Below, piece after piece: positions 1-7,276 of a DNA stretch of 15,636 bases. This DNA is from an uncultured Lachnospiraceae bacterium. GTDB lineage: Bacteria > Bacillota > Clostridia > Lachnospirales > Lachnospiraceae. The stretch is from positions 1-15,636 of the forward strand of contig CAJTSL010000070.1 in the NCBI GenBank assembly GCA_910578845.1. The letters are read 5' to 3'. A program made the position numbers and the translations under genes. Position 1 is the first letter of the stretch; each line of letters begins with the position of its first letter. The notes beneath the pieces are model-generated. The model saw only the letters and a program-made list of their open reading frames with translations. It was not told the origin of the DNA and searched no databases.

Positions 1-16
1 CAGATAAAATGAAGCT

Positions 17-49
17 GCCGCTTCACGAATTTTCATTCGTTAAAGCGAC
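17..49 (-). terminator. Hairpin downstream of pgi, possible terminator
   Basis: On the minus strand, about 45 bases after the pgi stop codon, GTCGCTT pairs with AAGCGGC (one G-T wobble). Inside it ACGAAT pairs with ATTCGT around a GAAA tetraloop. This makes a long two-part stem. The bases that follow (AGCTTCATTTTATC) are only moderately T-rich, so termination is plausible but not certain. Confidence 0.45.
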
Positions 50-93
50 AACCCCTTTCCACAATCAGTCTCATAAGATTTCTATGAACAGAC

Positions 94-1440
94 TTACAGT
101 CTCTTTAATAACTCTTCTCTCTGCGCCTCGTATCCTGGCTTGCCAAGCAATGCGAACATATTTTTCTTATAGCTCTCTACACCCGGCTGGTTGAACGGAT
201 TCACGCCTAAGAGATATCCGCTCACGCCACAGGCAAATTCAAAGAAATAGAACAGCTCGCCCAGATAGAATTCGCTTACTTCTGGAATATTTACCATGAA
301 ATTAGGTACCTGCCCATCCGTATGCGCCAAAATCGTTCCATTCATCGCGCTCTTATTCACGAAATCAACGCTCTTACCAGCAAGATAATTCAAACCATCC
401 AAATCAACCGGCTCTTCCCCGATTAAAATCTCTTCTCTGCTCGTTTCTATATTCAAGACCGTTTCAAACATAATCCTTGCGCCGTCCTGGATAAACTGGC
501 CCATAGAGTGCAGATCTGTTGTCAAATCCACGCTTGCCGGGAAAATACCTTTCTGGTCTTTTCCTTCGGACTCCCCGTACAACTGTTTCCACCATTCCGA
601 TACATAATGTGCCGCCGGCTCATAATTAGCGAGGATTTCCACATTTTTGCCTTTCCGGAGCAAGATATTACGAAGCGCTGCATACTGTAAGGCATCATTT
701 TCTTCAAATGGTGCTTCTAACGCCATTTTCCTGCCTTCTGCCGCGCCTTCCATCAATTTATCAATGTCCGCGCCCGATACTGCGATTGGCAGTAACCCAA
801 CTGCCGTAAGGACGGAGAAACGTCCGCCGACATCATCCGGTACGACAAAGGATTCATATCCTTCTTCTGTCGCGAGGTTCTTCAATGAGCCTCTCGCCTT
901 ATCCGTTGTCGCATAGATCCTCTTCGCCGCACCTTCTTTTCCGTATTTTTTCTCTGCCATTTCTTTGAATACACGGAATGCGATTGCCGGTTCTGTCGTC
1001 GTTCCCGATTTGGAAATCATATTAATAGAAAAGTCTCTCTCGCCAATGACATCAATCAGATGTTTGATATAAGTTGAGCTGATAGAATTTCCTACGAAAT
1101 AAATTTCCGGTGTTTTTCTGACAGATTTATCCACTACATTATAAAAACTATGTCTTAAAAATTCAATTGCCGCTCTCGCTCCCAGATAGGAACCGCCAAT
1201 TCCGATTACAAGCAATACTTCGGAGTCACCCTGGATTTTTTCCGCTGCTTTCTTGATCCTTGCAAACTCTTCCTGATCATAATTGACTGGAAGGTCAATC
1301 CATCCTAGAAAGTCATTTCCAGCCCCGGTCTTGCTCACAAGTACTTCTTTTGCATCCAAAGCCAGATGCTTCATGGATTTCACTTCATCTTCCGAAATGA
1401 AACAAGCTGCTTTGGAATAATCAAATTTAATTTTGCCCAT
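94..1440 (-). CDS. pgi: Glucose-6-phosphate isomerase
   Basis: This enzyme interconverts glucose-6-phosphate and fructose-6-phosphate in the cytoplasm, at the entry to glycolysis and gluconeogenesis. The 448 residues match the usual length in Firmicutes. Visible motifs are the sugar-phosphate-binding loop GIGGSYLGA (80-88), SKSGTTTEPA (143-152), the family signature DDVGGRFSVLTAVG (202-215), YGESEGKD with the probable catalytic Glu290, TDLHSMGQ with His311, and the C-terminal NQPGVESYKKN (417-427) with the catalytic Lys425. The start is supported by an AAGGAGAG ribosome binding site a few bases upstream. The gene stands alone and is divergent from the sulfite-reductase fusion gene. Nothing in it looks damaged. 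The family assignment is secure. Confidence 0.97.
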   Translation of the reverse strand: MGKIKFDYSKAACFISEDEVKSMKHLALDAKEVLVSKTGAGNDFLGWIDLPVNYDQEEFARIKKAAEKIQGDSEVLLVIGIGGSYLGARAAIEFLRHSFYNVVDKSVRKTPEIYFVGNSISSTYIKHLIDVIGERDFSINMISKSGTTTEPAIAFRVFKEMAEKKYGKEGAAKRIYATTDKARGSLKNLATEEGYESFVVPDDVGGRFSVLTAVGLLPIAVSGADIDKLMEGAAEGRKMALEAPFEENDALQYAALRNILLRKGKNVEILANYEPAAHYVSEWWKQLYGESEGKDQKGIFPASVDLTTDLHSMGQFIQDGARIMFETVLNIETSREEILIGEEPVDLDGLNYLAGKSVDFVNKSAMNGTILAHTDGQVPNFMVNIPEVSEFYLGELFYFFEFACGVSGYLLGVNPFNQPGVESYKKNMFALLGKPGYEAQREELLKRL

Positions 1441-1523
1441 CGTTCCTCTCTCCTTTTTATAGCGTCACGCTTTTATTTATTTTCAGTGTAGCATTGCTCA
1501 TGCGCTTTTTCAATCTAAAATTC

Positions 1524-1529
1524 ATTATA
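1524..1529 (-). promoter_or_regulatory. Possible -10 element for pgi
   Basis: A perfect TATAAT reads on the minus strand about 85 bases upstream of the pgi start. No convincing -35 hexamer sits at the expected distance (the region is AT-rich), so this is a moderate candidate only. Confidence 0.4.
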
Positions 1530-1617
1530 CGTTTTTTCTTCCCGGAATATTTATATGGTAGATTGTTTTTTTCTTCCTTGTTATTTTACAATGTCACCAA
1601 CAAAAAAATAACCCTTC

Positions 1618-1632
1618 CATACGGATTGTATG
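1618..1632. promoter_or_regulatory. Short inverted repeat overlapping the promoter, possible operator
   Basis: CATAC and GTATG form a perfect 5-5-5 inverted repeat. It lies immediately upstream of, and overlaps by two bases (TG), the extended -10 element of the fusion gene. That is a position where a bound dimeric repressor would block RNA polymerase. I do not recognise the regulator. A repeat of this size can occur by chance in AT-rich DNA. Confidence 0.3.
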
Positions 1633-1639
1633 CTATAAT
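1631..1639 (+). promoter_or_regulatory. Extended -10 promoter of the sulfite-reductase fusion gene
   Basis: TGCTATAAT is a perfect extended -10 element (TG-n-TATAAT). It lies 54 bases before the chosen start codon at 1694, giving an untranslated leader of about 45-50 bases. No clear TTGACA lies 17 bases upstream, which is common for extended -10 promoters. No riboswitch-like structure is evident in the leader. Confidence 0.65.
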
Positions 1640-1693
1640 AGACGCAGATTCAACAACCTGTGTCTTATGAGAAAATGTAAAGGAGAAAAGTCT

Positions 1694-4252
1694 ATGAATA
1701 TCGTCGTTATCGGAGGCGTTGCTGCCGGCACGAAAACTGCCGCAAAACTGATGCGGCAGGACCGCAGTGCAAAGGTCACGGTTTATACCAAAGGAAAAGA
1801 CATTTCCTACGCCGGATGCGGACTGCCCTATTATGTAGGAGGCAGTATCGAAAACCGTGAAGAATTAATCGTTAATACACCCGAAAAATACGCCGGGCTC
1901 ACCGGTGTGGAAGTCAGGACCGAAATGGAGGCCGTAAGCTTAGACGCGGCGGCGAAAACAGTCAGCTTTACAAACGGCCAAACCGTTTCTTATGACAAGC
2001 TGGTCATTGCCACAGGTGCAGTTCCTTTTGTTCCCGATGTTACCGGTAAAGACCTGCCCGGTGTGTTCACCATGCGTACGCCTGACGACGCCATTGGCCT
2101 CCGGGCATATGTGGAAAACAATCACTGCCGCAGCGCTGTCGTAGTAGGAGGCGGATTCATCGGTTTGGAGATTGCGGAAAACCTACTGGCAAAAGGATTA
2201 CAGGTTACCGTTGTGGATATGGCAAATCAGGTAATGCCAAATCTGTTTGATACAGAGATGGCTGCTTATATCCGCCGCCAATTACAGAACAAGGGCATCC
2301 GCATTGTCACCGGAGCAGCCTTGGAAGAGATCCTGGGCGATGAGAAGGCCATCGGTATCCGCACCAGTGTAGGGAATTTTAACGGGGAGCTTGTAGTACT
2401 TGCTATCGGCGTCCGTCCCGCTACTGCTTTCCTCTCGTCGTCGGGCATTGAAATGAACCGGGGTACCATTGTAGTAGACAACCGACAGAAGACAAATTTA
2501 GATGATATATACGCTGTGGGCGACTGCGCACAAGTTTTTAACCGCATTACCCAAAAAGGACAGTGGTCCGCCATGGGCTCTACCGCCAATATTACCGGTC
2601 GCTGCCTTGCCAGGAACCTAACGGGAGATACGGCAGTATACCAAGGCTGTCTGGGCACTGGTGTTGTGAAACTGGCTGGAGATTTGAATGCAGGCCGCAC
2701 CGGTCTGACCGAGGAACAGGCTAAAGATGCAGGCTATGACGTGGTTACCATTACCTGCGTCACTGATGACAAAGCACATTATTATCCTGATGCATCCTCC
2801 TTTGTCACCAAACTGGTTGCTGACCGGAATACCCATAAATTATTGGGAATTCAGGTTTTGGGCGCAGGTGCAGTGGATAAAATGGTAGATATTGCCGTTA
2901 CCGGGATTGCCATGGGCGCGGCAGTGGAGGATTTTGATACTATGGACTTCTCCTATGCGCCTCCGTTCTCCACGGCGATCCATCCCTTTGTGCAGGCATG
3001 CTACATATTGGAGAATAAGCTCATGGGCGCATTTGAGACTTTTACGCCTGCCGAGTACACAAACGGAAAAGCGAAAGGGTACCGGGTCATCGACGCACAT
3101 CCTACAGCCACCATTCCCGGTGCAGAATGGGTGAACTTAAGTAAAGTTACCGCACCGATAGATGGCATGGGACTAGAAGAGAAGCTGCTGCTTGTATGCG
3201 CCAGAGGAAAACGCGGCTACTTCTTACAAAACCGGTTAAAGGCACTTGGCTATACCAACACCCGGGTTCTCGAAGGCGGTGCTTCTATCAACAATGTGAA
3301 AGTCGAGTTCGCAGGGGGCGTGCTGCCTGCCGCAGAGATCAAGCGCGTTAAGGGGTTAGGCTGTCTACAGGATAAACGCTATACAGATGTTTTCAATGTC
3401 CGCGTCATCACCCGCAACGGTAAGATTACATCCGAAGAACACCGAGTAATCGCAGAAGCCTCTGAGCGCTTTGGTTCAGGCGCGGTTACCATGACGACGC
3501 GCCTGACTCTGGAAATACAGGGCGTTAAATACGAGAATATCCAGCCGCTAATTGATTTCCTTGGGGAACACGGCCTATCTACAGGCGGAACCGGATCGCT
3601 GGTACGCCCGGTTGTTTCTTGCAAAGGCACTACCTGCCAGTATGGCCTCGCCGATACTTACGGCTTGTCTGAAAAACTACATGAGCGGTTCTATGTAGGA
3701 TATCATGACGTGACGCTGCCTCATAAATTCAAAATTGCCGTAGGCGGTTGTCCCAACAACTGTGTGAAACCTGATTTAAATGATTTAGGCATTGTAGGGC
3801 AACGCGTTCCCATGGCAGACTTTTCTAAATGCCGCGGCTGCAAGAAATGTCAGGTCGAGGAAAATTGCCCTGTTAAAGTTGCCAAAGTAACCGACGGCAA
3901 ATTGAATATTGATGCCAATAGTTGCAATAACTGCGGGCGTTGTAAAGGAAAATGTCCTTTCGGCGTACTAGAAGAATACAAAGAAGGATTCAAAATATAC
4001 ATCGGCGGCCGCTGGGGCAAGAAGGTTGCCCATGGAATACCGCTGACCAAAATTTTTGGCAGTGAAGAAGAAGTATTAGAGGTAGTGGAGAGAGCGATTC
4101 TCCTATTCCGCGACGAAGGGATTTCCGGCGAACGCTTCGCCGATACCGTCAGTCGGCTGGGATTTGATTATGTAAATGAAAAACTGCTTTCCGATACCAT
4201 TGACAAGGATGCCATTCTGCGCAAAACCGTAAAAGGCGGTGCAACCTGCTAA
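1694..4252 (+). CDS. NADH/CoA-persulfide reductase - rhodanese - siroheme sulfite reductase - ferredoxin fusion
   Basis: An 852-residue multi-domain redox enzyme, probably cytoplasmic. Residues 1-445 form an FAD/NAD(P)H disulfide reductase of the CoA-disulfide/NADH persulfide reductase type: dinucleotide loops at VVIGGVAAG and VVVGGGFIGLE, active-site SYAGCGLPYY (Cys42) and FAD motif DDIYAVGDCA. Residues 460-535 are a rhodanese with CARGKRGY (Cys502), the loop type found in CoADR-rhodanese fusions. Residues 565-705 are a nitrite/sulfite reductase domain whose cysteines for a siroheme-[4Fe-4S] centre lie in CKGTTC (643-648) and GGCPNNC (684-690), followed by DLGIVG. Residues 711-758 carry two [4Fe-4S] ferredoxin motifs (C713-x2-C-x2-C-x5-C and C744-x2-C-x2-C-x3-C). 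I chose the ATG at 1694, not the in-frame ATG at 1667, because AGGAG lies at the right distance. The likely role is reduction of sulfite and/or persulfide to sulfide. The downstream siroheme genes support this; the exact substrate is inferred. Confidence 0.88.
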   Translation: MNIVVIGGVAAGTKTAAKLMRQDRSAKVTVYTKGKDISYAGCGLPYYVGGSIENREELIVNTPEKYAGLTGVEVRTEMEAVSLDAAAKTVSFTNGQTVSYDKLVIATGAVPFVPDVTGKDLPGVFTMRTPDDAIGLRAYVENNHCRSAVVVGGGFIGLEIAENLLAKGLQVTVVDMANQVMPNLFDTEMAAYIRRQLQNKGIRIVTGAALEEILGDEKAIGIRTSVGNFNGELVVLAIGVRPATAFLSSSGIEMNRGTIVVDNRQKTNLDDIYAVGDCAQVFNRITQKGQWSAMGSTANITGRCLARNLTGDTAVYQGCLGTGVVKLAGDLNAGRTGLTEEQAKDAGYDVVTITCVTDDKAHYYPDASSFVTKLVADRNTHKLLGIQVLGAGAVDKMVDIAVTGIAMGAAVEDFDTMDFSYAPPFSTAIHPFVQACYILENKLMGAFETFTPAEYTNGKAKGYRVIDAHPTATIPGAEWVNLSKVTAPIDGMGLEEKLLLVCARGKRGYFLQNRLKALGYTNTRVLEGGASINNVKVEFAGGVLPAAEIKRVKGLGCLQDKRYTDVFNVRVITRNGKITSEEHRVIAEASERFGSGAVTMTTRLTLEIQGVKYENIQPLIDFLGEHGLSTGGTGSLVRPVVSCKGTTCQYGLADTYGLSEKLHERFYVGYHDVTLPHKFKIAVGGCPNNCVKPDLNDLGIVGQRVPMADFSKCRGCKKCQVEENCPVKVAKVTDGKLNIDANSCNNCGRCKGKCPFGVLEEYKEGFKIYIGGRWGKKVAHGIPLTKIFGSEEEVLEVVERAILLFRDEGISGERFADTVSRLGFDYVNEKLLSDTIDKDAILRKTVKGGATC

Positions 4253-4273
4253 CAGGTATCCCCTAAAATTTCC

Positions 4274-4311
4274 AAGGGATAATGTGCCTCTCACCACATT
4301 GTCCCTTTTTT
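4274..4311 (+). terminator. Rho-independent terminator of the fusion gene
   Basis: AAGGGATAATGTG pairs with CACATTGTCCCTT (13 pairs, one T-G wobble) around an 8-base loop, and a T-run follows. It lies about 20 bases after the stop codon. This strong terminator separates the fusion gene from the transporter/siroheme operon, so the latter probably has its own promoter or depends on read-through. Confidence 0.88.
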
Positions 4312-4313
4312 GC

Positions 4314-4481
4314 GCGAGCAATGAGCCAGGCGAGAAGGCTTGCATTCTCATCTGGCGAATACCGCGACAGCGAGGCCAGCGCCAAGCGTGCGAGCAATGA
4401 GCCGGGCGAAAAGGCTTGCATTCTCATCTGGCGAATGCCGCGACAGCGAGGCCAGCGCCAAGCGTGCGAGCAATGAGCCGG
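4314..4481. repeat. 76-bp tandem repeat, 2.2 copies
   Basis: Copies run 4314-4389, 4390-4465 and a 16-base partial copy 4466-4481. The two full copies differ at only three positions. The unit starts GCGAGCAATGAGCC and ends CAGCGCCAAGCGT and is GC-richer than most intergenic DNA here. In copy 1, GCCAG (4325-4329) pairs with CTGGC (4352-4356) and GAGAA (4332-4336) with TTCTC (4345-4349), a two-part hairpin. Copy 2 keeps the outer stem through a G-T wobble but has one inner mismatch. The period is not a multiple of three, so the open frames crossing it do not encode a repeating peptide. The partial copy ends next to the ribosome binding site of the following gene. It looks like a dispersed intergenic repeat; function unknown. 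No clear promoter is visible in 4312-4495. Confidence 0.9.
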
Positions 4482-4495
4482 AAAGGAAATAACCT

Positions 4496-5509
4496 GTGAA
4501 AAAATTGATTTTCTTAAAAACTACCTGTTTTGCTATACTCCCCATTATTCTGCTTCTCACCGCCTGTAGCGGCACATCTATGCCGTCAGATCCGGAAACG
4601 TCAGAACTAGTGCCAGAAATAACAATATCGGCTTCGGAAACAGGAACAACGGATACAGGAACAGCCGTGACCTTTACGGATGACCTGGGACGTCAGGTTA
4701 CAGTGGACAGTCCCAAGCGAGTGGCATGTCTGATCGCCAGTTTTGCGGATATATGGCATCTTGCCGGAGGAACGGAGCAGATCGTGGCGACGACTAATGC
4801 CACCTGGACTTATTTTGATTTGCCCTTGCGGGAAGACGTTGTCAATTTAGGAGCTACAAAAGAGTTAGATCTGGAAGCGCTGATCGCCTGCAATCCTGAT
4901 TTTGTCCTTGCAAGCTGTGGTACAGACCGGAACAGGGAATTAGAATCTACCTTCGACAAAATGGGGCTTACTGTAGCCTATTTTCAAGTTGATACCTTCG
5001 AAGATTATCTGCGGATGCTGAAAGTCTGCACAGAAATCACTGGTTTTCCTGAAAATTATCAAACCTATGGCAGTAATGTCGAAACGCAGGTAGAAGAAGC
5101 TCTAGGACGGGCGGACGGTTCACAGCCGAAAATCCTCTATATCCGTGCCACGGGAAGCAACTGTAAAGTGAAAGGCAGCGAAGGAAGCGTGCTGGGAGAG
5201 ATGCTGGCTAATCTAGGCTGTGTAAATATCGCAGACAAAGAAAACAGCCTTTTAGAACAGCTCAGTATCGAAGCCATATTGCAAAACGATCCAGATTACA
5301 TCTTCGTAGTACTACAGAGCGCAGATCCTTCCGACGCACAAAAGATACTGGAAACCACACTCCTCAAAAATCCGGCTTGGAATACGCTAAGAGCTGTGCA
5401 AGAAGGGAACTATTACGTAATGGATCCTAATCTATACAACCTGAAACCAAATGAACGATGGGGGGAAGCTTATGCTAAGCTGGCGGATATTCTCTACCCG
5501 GCACAATAG
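4496..5509 (+). CDS. Lipoprotein solute-binding protein of an iron-siderophore/cobalamin-class ABC transporter
   Basis: This is the membrane-anchored receptor of the importer encoded by the next two genes. It captures a metal complex (ferric siderophore, haem-like compound or corrinoid) outside the cell. The 337 residues start at a GTG codon supported by AAAGGA eight bases upstream. A lipoprotein signal peptide is clear: MKK, a hydrophobic stretch, and the lipobox LTAC with Cys24. A Thr/Ser/Glu-rich linker follows, then the BtuF/FepB-type binding fold beginning at VTFTDDLGRQVTVDSPKRVA (from about residue 58). A family-typical segment near the end, NPAWNTLRAVQEGNYYVMD, supports this. The 3' end overlaps the permease gene by 38 bases, indicating one transcript. 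The fold class is secure; the ligand cannot be read from sequence. Confidence 0.9.
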   Translation: MKKLIFLKTTCFAILPIILLLTACSGTSMPSDPETSELVPEITISASETGTTDTGTAVTFTDDLGRQVTVDSPKRVACLIASFADIWHLAGGTEQIVATTNATWTYFDLPLREDVVNLGATKELDLEALIACNPDFVLASCGTDRNRELESTFDKMGLTVAYFQVDTFEDYLRMLKVCTEITGFPENYQTYGSNVETQVEEALGRADGSQPKILYIRATGSNCKVKGSEGSVLGEMLANLGCVNIADKENSLLEQLSIEAILQNDPDYIFVVLQSADPSDAQKILETTLLKNPAWNTLRAVQEGNYYVMDPNLYNLKPNERWGEAYAKLADILYPAQ

Positions 5510-6485
5510 AATTGTTTTCTGGGCTGTACTGTTTCTTTTTGTTGTGGCTGCAATCGTACTTAGCCTATGGACAGGCTCGGTTGCGCTTTCTCCCGTTCAG
5601 GTGTTCGACGTACTGATCGGGAAAGATACTTCTTCAACTGCTGCCCGGATTGTCTTCTACAGTCGGCTGCCCCGCACCTGTGCGGCTCTTTTGGCGGGCG
5701 CTGCACTGGCGGTTGCCGGTACGGTGATTCAAACTGTGTTGCATAACCCACTGGCCTCACCTGGCGTAATCGGAGTTAATTCCGGCGCCGGATTCGCTGT
5801 GGCGATTAGTTGTGCGGCAGTGCCTGCTGCCCAGCAATATGCGCCTCTTGTAGCTCTTTGCGGCGCGCTTATCGCAATTCTTCTGGTAACGGGACTCTCC
5901 TGGCATACCGGCGCATCCCGGATAACCGTTGTTCTTGCCGGAGTTGCCATTTCAGCTTTGTTCGGCGCAGGCATTGACGCAGTGGTTACGTTAGTGCCAG
6001 ATGCCTTAGATGGTGTCACAGATTTTCGCGTGGGTGGTTTTACGGGTGTCACTATAGCTCAGCTTATCCCGGCCGGCAGTTTGATTCTCGTCTGCCTGGG
6101 CGCGGTAGTTTCCCTTGCCCGGCTGATGGACATCCTTGGACTAGGCAGCGATACCGCACGCAGCCTTGGACTTTCTGTAGGAGCGGTACGTTTTATATTG
6201 TTATTCCTAGCGGCAGTGCTGGCAGGAGCGGCAGTGAGCTTTTGCGGACTAATAGGCTTTGTAGGACTAATCGTTCCTAACACCATGCGGCGCCTGCTGG
6301 GGGAGGGCAGCCTCGGCCTGACAGTGGCCTCGGCGTTAGGAGGCGCTTTTTTTGTGACAATATGCGATGTGCTGGCAAGAGTATTGTTTTCCCCGTTCGA
6401 ACTTCCGGTCGGCATTATCTTAGCTTTTGCAGGAGCGCCCTTTTTTCTATGGCTGTTGCTTCGCCAGAAAGGAGTCCGCGCATGA
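5472..6485 (+). CDS. FecCD/BtuC-family ABC transporter permease
   Basis: The polytopic membrane channel of the importer. The protein is 337 residues from the ATG at 5472, preceded by GGGGGA five bases upstream. An earlier in-frame ATG at 5451 has no ribosome binding site. About ten hydrophobic segments are visible, starting at IVFWAVLFLFVVAAIVLSL. Family landmarks are SRLPRTCAALLAGAALAVAG, then HNPLASPGVIGVNSGA (about residues 91-106), and GLIGFVGLIVPNTMRRLLG (about 259-277), which includes the loop that contacts the ATPase. It overlaps the binding-protein gene by 38 bases and the ATPase gene by the four bases ATGA, so the three are translationally coupled. Confidence 0.93.
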   Translation: MLSWRIFSTRHNRIVFWAVLFLFVVAAIVLSLWTGSVALSPVQVFDVLIGKDTSSTAARIVFYSRLPRTCAALLAGAALAVAGTVIQTVLHNPLASPGVIGVNSGAGFAVAISCAAVPAAQQYAPLVALCGALIAILLVTGLSWHTGASRITVVLAGVAISALFGAGIDAVVTLVPDALDGVTDFRVGGFTGVTIAQLIPAGSLILVCLGAVVSLARLMDILGLGSDTARSLGLSVGAVRFILLFLAAVLAGAAVSFCGLIGFVGLIVPNTMRRLLGEGSLGLTVASALGGAFFVTICDVLARVLFSPFELPVGIILAFAGAPFFLWLLLRQKGVRA

Positions 6486-7276
6486 TACAGTTAAGGAATC
6501 TTTCCGCCGGATATTCCGGGAAACCTGTAATAGAAAAAGTTACCATGGAGTTTGAACCGGGAAAAGTAACAGTCCTGGTAGGCCCCAATGGCAGCGGGAA
6601 GTCCACCCTGTTAAAAGCAGCGCTGGGCCTTTTGCCTGCCATGGAAGGTGAAGTTATGTACGAAGGAATCAATATCCGCCTGTTGAAACGTAAGCAGATC
6701 GCCAAGAAAGCAGCGTTTCTGACCCAGAGCCGGAACACACCCTCCATCCGGGCATTACAAATGGTGCTTCACGGACGGTTTCCCTATCTATCCTATCCCA
6801 GATACTACAGCAAAGAAGACTACGAAACTGCCCGACAGGCTATGAAAACCACAGGCAGCCTTCCATATGAGAATACCAATGTCACCCAACTCAGCGGCGG
6901 ACAACGTCAGGGCGTCTATCTGGCAATGGCGTTAGCGCAGGACACCCAGGCCGTTTTCATGGACGAGCCTACCACTTATCTGGATATCAGCCATCAGTTC
7001 AAGCTGATGCAGACCGCCAGATCCCTTGCCCTGGAAGGAAAAGCAGTGGTTTTAATTCTACACGATATCTCACTTGCGCTACGAGAGGGAGACTACATCG
7101 GCGTATTCCAGGAAGGCAAGCTGCTTTGCTTCGATACGCCAGATTCCATATATCAGAAAGGCATCATCGAGCAGGTATTTGGCGTAAGCATACACCGCAT
7201 GGATACGCCCCATGGCATACAATATTACTGTACCCCAAAGGAGGAAGGAAATGCCCTATTTCCCCATGTTCGTTAA
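6482..7276 (+). CDS. ABC transporter ATPase of the iron/cobalamin importer class
   Basis: This cytoplasmic subunit hydrolyses ATP to drive the FecCD-type permease. The 264 residues start at the ATG overlapping the permease stop (ATGA), with AAAGGAG seven bases upstream. Walker A is GPNGSGKST (34-42), the ABC signature LSGGQRQG (137-144), Walker B AVFMDEPTT (157-165), the D-loop YLDIS, and the switch histidine is His194 in LILHDIS. The length and the LHGRFPYLSYPRYYS segment fit the FepC/BtuD group. The last 26 bases overlap the siroheme fusion gene. This tight packing argues that import and siroheme synthesis are made together. The substrate is not determined. Confidence 0.94.
   Translation: MIQLRNLSAGYSGKPVIEKVTMEFEPGKVTVLVGPNGSGKSTLLKAALGLLPAMEGEVMYEGINIRLLKRKQIAKKAAFLTQSRNTPSIRALQMVLHGRFPYLSYPRYYSKEDYETARQAMKTTGSLPYENTNVTQLSGGQRQGVYLAMALAQDTQAVFMDEPTTYLDISHQFKLMQTARSLALEGKAVVLILHDISLALREGDYIGVFQEGKLLCFDTPDSIYQKGIIEQVFGVSIHRMDTPHGIQYYCTPKEEGNALFPHVR

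Noticed and set aside
2266..2700. A 144-codon minus-strand open frame inside the sulfite-reductase fusion gene
   Set aside because: It lies entirely within a strongly supported gene, has no ribosome binding site and shows no domain-like sequence.
4282..4575. Open frames on both strands running through the 76-bp repeats
   Set aside because: The period is not a multiple of three, the frames have no ribosome binding site, and they run into a real terminator or the lipoprotein gene.
5729..6415. Minus-strand open frames of 107 and 118 codons opposite the permease gene
   Set aside because: The Thr/Ala/Pro-rich composition is a mirror effect of a GC-rich membrane-protein gene on the other strand.
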